Under the pieces are notes generated by a model, which was given only the letters and a program-made list of their open reading frames with translations, was not told the DNA's origin and did no database searches. 64,000 nucleotides of DNA from Cryptomeria japonica (Eukaryota; Streptophyta; Pinopsida; Cupressales; Cupressaceae). The DNA lies in contig NC_081414.1 in NCBI RefSeq assembly GCF_030272615.1, forward strand, positions 524,318,137 to 524,382,136, in the 5' to 3' direction. Shown piece after piece: positions 12,874 to 22,291 of this stretch. Within the stretch, counting starts at the first letter, position 1. Each line of letters begins with the position of its first letter. Position numbers and translations under genes: made by a program.

Positions 12874-13005
12874 TCTCCCTTCCTCCATACCCCATCCCTC
12901 CCTCTCTCCCTCTCGCTCTCTCCCCTTCTCCCTTCCTCCATACCCCATCCCTCTTTCTCTTCTTCTCTCCCTCCCTCCCTCCCTCCATACCCCATTGCAA
13001 CTGTG
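12831..13005. repeat. (CT)n microsatellite, first block
   Basis: About twenty CT dinucleotides are followed by C/T-rich sequence with the recurrent phrase CCTTCCTCCATACCCCATCC. This block is followed at 13006-13035 by CACTTCTATAGAAGTAAGTG. A similar sequence recurs at 16439-16472, so the sequence between may be an expansion within an intron or leader of the transposase gene. Confidence 0.85.
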
Positions 13006-13768
13006 TATGCACTTCTATAGAAGTAAGTGGATTTATTTCTTGTCTCCAACTTCCTCTTTGATTTTTATCATGTATGCTCTCCTAAGAAAATTGACTGATG
13101 GATTTGTATGTGTATATTGAATAGGAGGAATAGGATTTGAAATTGAACCACGGGTGCATTATCGTGACAAACAAGGAAACCTGCAGCAATATTCTTCTCG
13201 AATGTGTTTTTAATGAGCTGAGCAGATATGGAAAATAGTATCAACAAAGCAACATGATGACTTAGAGTACCTGCAATATTTTTTTTAGAAGGAAACAACT
13301 GGTAGGAAGAGAAAGAGGCAGAGTAACACAGATGATGTCCTAGAGAATGATAGTGGTGGGTATGTGAGAGTTCCCATGTTGTTACACAACGCCTGTCACC
13401 TAAAGAAATCAAAGTTTGTTATATGCATGACAGTGGTAGTATATGATGATCATCACTTGTCAAACGGATTGGAATGGTACATACCCATGAAAGAAATCAA
13501 GTGTGTAATTCCTATAGTCACAATTGAGATCAATCCTATAACCTTGCAAATTTAATATCATCATATGTTTTAGAACTTAGGTAGTACTCTTAGGGTTAGG
13601 TCAAGCTCTTACACTTTCTTTTTAGCGAAGTCTCATTGTTTGTTCGCTTGGAGTCTCTCTTATGTTGACAATGGTCTAACTTAGCTATATCAAAACTAAA
13701 CTACTGATGTTCTATTGTATGATGTTCTATTTATAACTTTAAATTTAATATATCATTTTATTAGCCCA

Positions 13769-14118
13769 CCATATGACCCCTTAGGTGTCATTAGAGGTTG
13801 TATTATTTCCTAAGAGGTCATATGGTGTCTTGTGATCCCTTAGGACACCATATGATCCCTTAAGACACCATATGGTGTCCTAAGGGGTCATAGGATGCCA
13901 TACGACCCCTTGGGACATCAATGACCCATAACAACACCATATGGTGTTCTAAAGGGTCATATGGTGTTCTATGACCACTTAGGACACTATTTGGTGTCGT
14001 TATAGGTCCTATGGTGTGCTAAGGGATAATAGTGTCATGTGACCCCTTAGGACACCCTATGACCCCTTAGATGTTGTTAGGGGTCATTTTGTGTTCTAAG
14101 GGTCATATTGTGTCCTAG
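13769..14118. repeat. Array of 22-bp units in alternating orientation (copy 1)
   Basis: The unit ATGACCCCTTAGGACACCAT and its reverse complement ATGGTGTCCTAAGGGGTCAT alternate through the block, with degenerate copies between. Neighbouring opposite units form perfect or near-perfect palindromes. Equivalent blocks lie at about 14632-15000 and 15198-15425. Confidence 0.8.
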
Positions 14119-14122
14119 CTCC

Positions 14123-14123
<1 letters not shown>

Positions 14124-14168
<45 letters not shown>

Positions 14169-14183
14169 TCTCCCTCCCCCTCC

Positions 14184-14221
<38 letters not shown>

Positions 14222-14350
14222 TCTCTCTCTCTCTCCCCTTCTCCCTTCCTCCATACCCCATCCCTCTCTCTCTTGCTCTCTCCCCCTTCTCCCTTCCTCC
14301 ATACCCCATCCCTCTTTCTCTTCTTCTCTCCCTCCCTCTTTCTCTTCTTC
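14124..14350. repeat. (CT)n microsatellite, second block
   Basis: CT dinucleotides with C/T-rich interruptions and the phrase CCTTCCTCCATACCCCATCC. Frames on either strand (Ser-Leu or Arg-Glu repeats) are artefacts. Confidence 0.9.
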
Positions 14351-14631
14351 TGTAATTCCTATAGTCACAATCGAGATCAGTCCTATAACCTTGCAAATTT
14401 AATAGCATCATATGTTTTAGAACTTAGGCAATACTCTTAGGGTTAGGTCAAGCTCTTACACTTGATTTTTAGCGAAGCCTTGTTGTTTGTTCTCTTGGAG
14501 TCTCTCTTATGCTAACAATGGTCTAACTTATCTATATAAAAACTAAACTATTGATGTTCTATTGTATGATGTTCTATTATATGATTTTCTATTCATAACT
14601 TTAAATTTAATATATCATTTTATTAGCCCAC

Positions 14632-15000
14632 CCTATGACCCCTTAGGTCTCATTAGAGGTCGTATTGTTTCCTAAGAGGTCATATGGTGTCTTGTGACCC
14701 CTTAGGACACCATATGACCCCTTAAGACATCATACGACACATAACAACACCATATCATGTCCTAAGGGGTCATAGGATGCCATATGACCCCTCGGGACAC
14801 CAATGACCCATAACAACACCATATGGTGTTCTAAAGGGTCATATGGTGTTCTATGACCCCTTAGGACACTATTTGGTGTCATTATAGGTCCTATGATGTG
14901 CTAAGGGATAATATAGTGTCATATGACCCCTTAGGACACCCTATGAGCCCTTAGCTGTTATTAGGGGTCATATTGTGTTCTAAGGGTCATATTGTGTCCT
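14632..15000. repeat. Alternating 22-bp unit array (copy 2)
   Basis: Same unit and alternation as at 13769-14118; near-identical over most of its length. Confidence 0.8.
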
Positions 15001-15009
15001 GGATTCAAT

Positions 15010-15035
15010 CTCTCTTCCTCTCCCTCCCCCCTCCT

Positions 15036-15106
<71 letters not shown>

Positions 15107-15186
15107 CCTTCCTCCATACCCCATCCCTCTCTCTCTCCCTCTCTCCCCTTCTCCCTTCATACCCCATCCCTCTTTCTCTTCTTCTG
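15010..15186. repeat. (CT)n microsatellite, third block
   Basis: About thirty uninterrupted CT dinucleotides, then the same CCTTCCTCCATACCCC tail as in the other blocks. Confidence 0.9.
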
Positions 15187-15423
15187 TAATTCCTATTAGC
15201 CCACCATATGACCCCTTAGGTGTCATTAGAGGTCGTATTGTTTCCTAAGAGCTCATATGGTGTCTTGTGACCCCTTAGGACACCATATGACCCCTTAAGA
15301 CACCATACAACACATAACAACACCATATGGTGTCCTAAGGGGTCATATGGTGTTCTATGACCCCTTAGGACACTATTTGGTGTTGTTATAGGTCCTATGG
15401 TGTGCTATTTGGTGTCGTTATAG

Positions 15424-15533
15424 GTCCCTCCCTCCCCCTCTTCTCTCCCTCTCTCCCTCCCTCTACCTCTCTCCCTCTCTCTACCTTCCCTCCCCCTCTC
15501 TCTCTCTCCCTCTCTCTCCCTCTCCCTCCTTCC

Positions 15534-15611
<78 letters not shown>

Positions 15612-15916
15612 TCCTCCATACCCCTTCTTCTCTCCCATCCTCCTCCCTCTTCTCTCCCTCTCTCCCTCCCTCTACCTCTCTCCCTCTCTCTACCTTCCCT
15701 CACCCCTCCCTCTCTCTCTCTCCATCCTTCCCTCTCTCTCTCTTCCTCTCCCTCCTCCCCTCCTTTCTCTCTCCCACTCCCTCCTTCCCTCTCTTTCTCT
15801 CTCTTCCTCCCCCTCTCCCTCCTCCTCCCCCCCTCTCCTCTCCCTCCCTCCCCCCCTCCTTCTTCTCTCCCTCTCTCCCTCCTTCCCTTCTACCCCCCTC
15901 CTCTCTCCCTCCCCCC

Positions 15917-16001
<85 letters not shown>

Positions 16002-16006
16002 CCTCC
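15424..16006. repeat. Long polypyrimidine (CT/CCCT)n tract
   Basis: Nearly 580 bp of almost pure C and T on this strand, with two long uninterrupted (CT)n runs near 15540-15607 and 15920-15996. Long open frames across it on both strands result from the dinucleotide repeat having no stop codons. Confidence 0.9.
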
Positions 16007-16089
16007 CTTTTAGTTCACATTTTTTCTACTACCAATAGCACATACAAAGTACTGAACCTATTAGTTCACTGCCCTTCCATAACTTTTTT

Positions 16090-16350
16090 AAGGCATAGGA
16101 GCGTGTACGCAGTACTTATTACTTGTAAGCGCATACGGGGTATTGATCCCATTATTCGCTACCCTGCGCTAACATTTTTTAGGCTTAGGAACACGTACGT
16201 GCTACTTATTAGTATAGAATGGGGAAAAAATTACCATTGGGCTTGCCAACATTTTATGGATTAACAACACGTATGCGGTTATTGATGTAGCACGTATGCA
16301 GTTATTAATGTAGCGCATACACAGTTATTAATGTAGCACGTACGTGGTAC
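16090..16350. promoter_or_regulatory. Internal GCGTACGC-type repeats upstream of the transposase
   Basis: Words such as GCGTGTACGCAGTACTTATT, CACGTACGTGCTACTTATT and three direct copies of TAGC(A/G)C(G/A)TA.GCAGTTATTAATG resemble the palindromic core of the sub-terminal repeats. They sit just before the transposase gene, so they could take part in its promoter or in autoregulation. This is inference. Confidence 0.4.
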
Positions 16351-16649
16351 ATAGACATAGTTTTAGTTTCCCAAGAGCCTCAATGGCCTCAAAAGAAGTT
16401 TTTGAGGTTGTTGAAGGCCCCACTGGAACTATGTCTGCACTTCTATCATTGTTTTATACATAGAAGTAAGTGATTTTTTTTTTTTTGCATGATTTCAAAT
16501 AATTGAATTGTTGTTCTTATTAGTTTTTTCAATAGTATTGTGATTGTTTAATAGTTTGATTCCAAAAAAAGTGATAAGATGCATATTTATGGTTATTTGT
16601 TTGTTTATGAACTTTTGTTTACTTATATATGTAATATGATTCTATTTAG

Positions 16650-19581
16650 GACAACCAATATCAACCATGGGAAAGAACAAGTGAGGAACAATGGAACAAC
16701 GAGAGGTTGAAAATGAAAGACAAAGGCAGCATATGAAGAAATTGTGTGACATAAGAACAATGGGACAAGAAGGTATGTCATTCTCAACATCTCAATTCGA
16801 TTTACCAAACGAACATAATGCACCTAATGCAATTGAAGAAGAGACATTTGATTTACTGTATGAACCTAATGCAATTGAAGAAGTTATCGCATTGAATAAT
16901 CAATTAAATGATGAACATACACCTTTTCTATTTGATGAATTGAATGTACATAATGCACCGATGTTAACACCTCCTAGAATCACTCGTAGGAAACCAAAGT
17001 ATCTAATTGACATTGATGAGAATACATTGAAGCCAATGCCCAATAAAATAAATGAATGAACTTGTAGGAGAATGGTTAAAAGAATATGGCAAAACTATTT
17101 TAAAAACTTAAATCAAACCGCAAGATGTCAATTAATTGTTCAAATGATTAAAAATTTGAATTTTAGAGAGACAATGTAAATTCTAGGCCTAAGATCATCT
17201 GAAAGTAACAGTGAAAGAACTATTGTGAGAAATCTATTTGATGCATATCAAGCTATTGGTTCAAAATCACATACTAAAGATTCTAATGCTACTCGACGTG
17301 TCATTACATCAACCATAATGAACAAGAAAATAAAAAAGATCGTTTGATAAGAAAAACAAGTCATTAAACGTTAGTAGAAAAACATTAAGTAAAGCATTAA
17401 AGAGGCGGGAAAAAATAGAGGAACCTAACAATAATTCTCTTTGGGAATTCTCGGGTAGACTACCACGCAAAGACAAGGTTGTTGTTGATGCACTAAGAAC
17501 ATTAATTGAAATTTTTTGGCATGACAACACAAGAGTTTCGCCCAACCAAAGTGATGTTGTTAGAAGGCGAATTGGGTCTAGAAATCATGAGCCATATGCC
17601 AAACATTATTTGGATATGACTCAAACTAAATTTTATGACAGATTCCTTCAAAAGTTTCCTCAAATAAGAATTTCTCAAAGATTTATTGAAATGACAAAAC
17701 CTTTTTATATTAAGATTAATCATGTATGCACCACGTGTTGTTGTAGGATGCATATTGAATTTTCCATGCACTATGATATTTTTCGTCATATTTGTTCTAC
17801 TTTGCACACTAACGATGTTTTGTAGGAATGAAATATACAAGCACCTCCTAAGTCGGTAAGAGAATTTATTTCAAGTGTGCTATGTAATAGACATGATGGT
17901 TGCATTTATTATAAGATGCCTTGTTTGGAAGGTTCTTGTGCTATATTTGGTGGTTTGCAACGTTTACCAAGATGCGTACATTTGGAGAGCACACATGAAA
18001 TTGGTACGAAATTATTTTCTTTCAGAAAATACAAGACAATTACATATGGAGTTAAAGATGGAAAATATTTGAAGAGATGTGAGCTAGTGAAAAATGATAT
18101 ATGTGTAGCTGAATTTATGAAAATGTTTCAAGAGAAACTAGTTTATGAGTACATAATGCATACACATAGAGCTCGATGGCTAGATGAGCAATTCAAGTTA
18201 TGTAAGGACACATTTCCTCTTGACACCATTGTCTCTATCATTGATTTTGCTGAAAATAATACACTACAACCTCAAAATGAAGTGCAATCTATGTATTATC
18301 ACTCTACACAAGTTTCTATTTTTGTACACATAGCATTCATGCATGCAGATGATAGCACAGAGGAGGATAGAAAAATTGTAAGAGAGTATCACTTCTACAT
18401 AAGTGATGATCATACTCATTCATCAGAGTTTGTAAAGGGATGCTTTAAAGTTTTCTATGATAATTTAAGGGAAAGGAACATATGATACAACCGACACTTA
18501 ATATGGTCAGATAATTGCACCGCACAATTCAAGAATGCAAGGATGTTTTATTGGTTGACAAGGATGCATATGACAAGCGATGTACAATATTTTTGGAATT
18601 TCACTGAGGCTAGACATGGTAAGGGAGAGCACGATGGTGCAAGAGCATGTGTGAAAAGAGCCCTAGCTAGAGAAGAATTGAAGTACGAAGCTGGTGTTGA
18701 GTTGATAGATGCAGAAACAATTGTGCGATGGTGTAAGTCTACGATGGGTCCAAGTAATCCAGGTACGTCAATAGTTCATAGATATTTTGGTTGATCACTT
18801 AATCTAACATTGAAAACTATCCAGATTGTTGTACAGTTGCAGGATCGAGTGACATGCACTCATTTATGAGTTCAAATTCAAGTTCATTGGTAATTTATAT
18901 GAGACAGATGGCATGTTTTTTCTATTCATGCATGTATTGTTTGTGGGAAGAATGTGAATCACAAGAGTGGGTTGAAAAATGGTCTTGTAGACCGTTAGTT
19001 CCCATTGATTCATATCAAATTCCCAAAGCACTACAATTGAGCCAAATGGAGACATCAGTGGATTTTGACCATGTATCTGACCTAGTGGATTCAAGTGATT
19101 TTTTGAGTTAATTTTTTTGCAAGTATTCTTTTTGGTTCATTTTGTTGTACATCATACTTTATTTTTGGTATTAATTAACACTTTATAAAATGCAGGTCAT
19201 GTGTATGCAGTTGTTGTAGAAGAGAACAATAAAGAAGGAACCTATTACTATTTGTGTCATTGTGTTGAGCCAAAAAGAAAATTGACAACCACAATCATTG
19301 ATGGAGAGGGTATTGAGTACCCAATAGGGTCTGTTGTCATGATAGGAACATGGCTTTGGAGATACCTTATCAAGAATTTTGATGTTTGGTTGTTCAAGGA
19401 CTTTGAAACACACATACATATTCTTCATTTCTCTAACCTTGTTGTTGCAACAAATATTCATTTGGTTAAGTATCGTGGTAGACCTCATAACAAAATTTTA
19501 TGGAAAGTTCGTGAATCTGACCATGAGGCAATACTTGACACAATACAGGTTAGAGCCGATCCTGAAGGCTCACTTGATTGA
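16650..19581 (+). pseudogene. DDD/DDE-type transposase gene, spliced, broken
   Basis: The protein, about 900 residues in the original, would cut and paste the element. Exons I can support are 16650-18762, 18843-19106 and 19196-19581. The introns (18763-18842, 19107-19195) start GT and end AG, and the frame carries across both. A Cys-rich, likely zinc-binding stretch lies near 17878-17970. Candidate catalytic acids are the Asp of DFAEN (18243), of WSDN (18510) and of HGKGEHDG (18633), the first two 89 codons apart in one frame. A CMYCLWEEC motif falls in the second exon. Damage: TGA at 17057, a TAA near 17177, a frameshift in an A run near 17335, TAG/TGA at 17823 and 17829, and TGA at 18483. 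The true start is uncertain; an acceptor at 16649 implies an upstream exon. Confidence 0.75.
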
Positions 19582-19639
19582 TTCTACAATTCAGAGTAGA
19601 ATGATTTTAAGAATTTTGTATAAATCATCGATAAATTGT

Positions 19640-20080
19640 TCTATATTCATTTTTTTGTATATATAAATGCCTATGAGCTGATTTTTACATGTTAAGGGGC
19701 ATAATTGTGTATATTTAAATGGAAATGAGCTGATTTGTACATATGTACATGCCAAATTTTGTATATTAAATTGGCAATGAGCTGAATCGCACATATTGTA
19801 ATGCCAAATTTTATATAAAAGCCCATGAGATGAATTGTATATTAAAATGGCGATGAGCTAAATCGCACATATTGTAATGCCAAATTTTGTATAAAATCCC
19901 ATGAGATGATTTGTAAGACATTTTTTTGAATAATCAAATAGCCAAGAGCTGATTTGACCATATTTAGAGGCAAATTTTTGAATAATATGTGACAATGTTT
20001 TGTGACTATTTTGTGTGTCAATGTTTTGTGACTATGTTTTGAGTATATGTGATGTCCCTGGTCAATCATGAGCATTCTTG
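19640..20080. repeat. Degenerate tandem repeat after the transposase gene
   Basis: Units contain ATGAGCTGA.T.G.ACATAT, TGCCAAATTTTGTATA and CCCATGAGATGA and recur four to five times with a spacing of roughly 55-100 bp. No coding potential. It may include the 3' end of the transposase transcript. Confidence 0.65.
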
Positions 20081-20224
20081 ATTCTTATATAATCATGGAG
20101 AATTATTTGAGTCATTATCGCGTCATAGGGGTCATAGATTGAGACTAGATACAATTTGAGCAAAAATTGTCATTGTTGTCAAAAAAATTGTCAAAAAAGT
20201 TGTCAATCAACTTCTACATTGGGT

Positions 20225-21775
20225 CGGTAAGGTATGAATCTCGATGTTCTGGCACTTTGGGATGCACGATAGGGGCATGCCTAGTGTAAAACTATCCACC
20301 CAGATCCGCTCGTGATGTCAGTTTGTGCACACGATGAACCAAATCAATTCTAGCCAATCCTGCAACTTTGCATTGCATGCAACTGACAACTTTTGTAGCA
20401 GGCGAAAAAATGCTACCAATTAAAAATGGATTCAAGTTGTCAAAAACTAAGATAGGCAATTTTAGAGGAGCCTCACGTGACCCCACTAGTTCAAATAAAT
20501 CGACCATATGTGTCCTATATTGGAAGAAACGGTTCGTCAAATTTTGACAATTTTTTGGACTCATGACACTTGAGAGATCGCCCCGGTATGGTATGACTCT
20601 CGACATTCTGGCACTTTGGGATGCATGACAGGGGCATGCCTAGCATAAAATTTTCCACCTAGATGCGCTTGTGACGTCGGTTTGTGTACACGACGAACCA
20701 AATCAATTCTAGTCAACTTGCATTGCATGTAACTGACGGTTTTTGCAGTAGGCAAAAAAATGCTATCAATTGAAAATGGCTCCGATTCATCCAAAACTAA
20801 GATAGGAAATTATAGAGGAGCCTCACATGATCCCACAGGTTCAAACGGATTGACCATATGTGTCCTGGATTTCAAGAAACAGTCCGCCAAATTTTGACAA
20901 TTTTTTGGACTCAGGGCACTTGAGAGATTGCCCTGGTATGATATGACTCTCGATGTTCTGGTGCTTTGGGATGCATGACAGGGGAATGCCTAGTGTAAAA
21001 CATCCCACCCAAATGTGCTCACGATGTCAGTTTGTGTACACGACGAACTGAATCAATTCTAGCCAATCTTGCAACTTTGCATTACATGCAACTAACAGTT
21101 TTTGTAGCATGCGAAAAAATGATACCAATTGAAAATGGCTCCAATTCATCAAAAACTAAGATAGTCCATTGTAGAGGAGCCTCACGCAACCCCACAGGTT
21201 CAAACGGATCGACCATATGTTTCCTGGATTTGAAGAAATAGTCCGTCAAATTTTGACAATTTTTTGGACTCAGGGCACTTGAGAGGTCGCCCCGGTACGG
21301 TATGACTCTCGATGTTCTGACAACTTGGGATACATGATAGGGGTATTCTTAGCATAAACCTTCCTACTTGGATGCATTCGCGATGTCGGTTTGTGCACAC
21401 GACAAACTGAATCAATTCTAGCCAATCTTGCAACTTTGCATGCAACTGACGGTTTTTGCAGCAGGCAAAAAAATGCTACCAATTGAAAATGACTCCAAAT
21501 CATCAAAAACTGAGATAAGCCATTATAGAGGAGCCTCACGTGACCCCACAGGTTCAAACAGATCAATCATATGTGTCCTGGATTTGAAGAAATAGTCCAT
21601 CAAATTTTGACAATTTTTTGGACTCAGGGCACTTGAGAGATCGCACCGGTATGGTATGACTCTCGACATTCTGGTACTTTGGGATGCACAACAGGGGCAT
21701 GCCTAGTGTAAAACTACCCACCTAGACATGCTCGCAATGTTGGTTTGTGCACATGATGAACAAAATTTGACCATT
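20225..21775. repeat. Tandem array of about 355-bp units, four full copies plus a part
   Basis: The landmark TATGA(A/C)TCTCGA begins each unit, at 20233, 20592, 20942, 21301 and 21655, giving periods of 359, 350, 359 and 354 bp. Units share 'GGGATGCA.GA.AGGGGCATGCC', 'GACGAAC.AATCAATTCTAGCC', 'AAATTTTGACAATTTTTTGG' and 'CACTTGAGAGATCGCCCCGG'. Some minus-strand frames (for example 20292-20606) look protein-like only because the repeat recurs. The array sits between the two convergent genes. Confidence 0.85.
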
Positions 21776-22291
21776 GCAAGTGTGAGGGTGCTCTCGCACC
21801 AAACACATATTGTTGTTTATATTCATATTGTTGATTTTTGTTGTTTATATTCATATTTTTGATTACATATGCAAATAGTTATTTAAATTTATAAAAGGGA
21901 AGCCACCAAATACAACAAATACACAATAATGAACTGAATATAAGGAGTTTTGAAGGGTTAATTCAATATTTTAGAAATTTTATCAAATCATATTCTATGA
22001 TTGCAATGTTTTATATCATATATTTTTGTTGTTTATATTCATAGGCAAATGATCAATTAAATTTATAAAAGGACAACCACAAGATACAACGAATACAAAA
22101 TAATGAACTCAGTAGACATTTATTGGATCAAATATCAACATTTATATATATATAAAAAGGCATGTCTGCCAAGTCAATACAAGTATTACAAAAATGTGGC
22201 ATATGCCATGTCCAAATCGATATACAATAAAAATGTAGAATATATCTACATGTGTTGGTCATTCTATGACCAAAAATAACACTATATGATC
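21776..22291. other. Spacer between the tandem array and the minus-strand gene
   Basis: AT-rich with no reading frame. It probably holds the 3' untranslated region of the minus-strand gene, whose stop codon is at 22292-22294. Confidence 0.5.

Larger units (their letters stand above)
13506..15425. repeat. Triplicated 840-bp segment of (CT)n plus palindromic array
   Basis: The sequence TAATTCCTATAG opens three segments at about 13506, 14352 and 15187. The first two are near copies of each other over 840 bp, in the order unique AT-rich part, GACCCCTTAGGACACC array, then CT block with CCTTCCTCCATACCCC. The third has lost about 280 bp and joins the opening words directly to the array. The copies are highly similar, so the duplications are young compared with the decay of the genes. 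Confidence 0.8.

Noticed and set aside
13769-15425. CRISPR-like array of regular repeats
   Set aside because: Units alternate in orientation, are degenerate and have no unique spacers; this is a plant nuclear repeat.
15402-16013. 203-codon plus-strand frame of Ser, Leu and Pro
   Set aside because: It is the translation of a (CT)n/CCCT polypyrimidine tract, which has no stop codons in any frame; similar frames on both strands at 12675-13120 and 14096-15248 are rejected for the same reason.
20292-21566. Three related minus-strand frames (77-104 codons) that look like paralogous genes
   Set aside because: They are frames within the 355-bp tandem repeat; their similarity reflects repeat units, and other units have stops.
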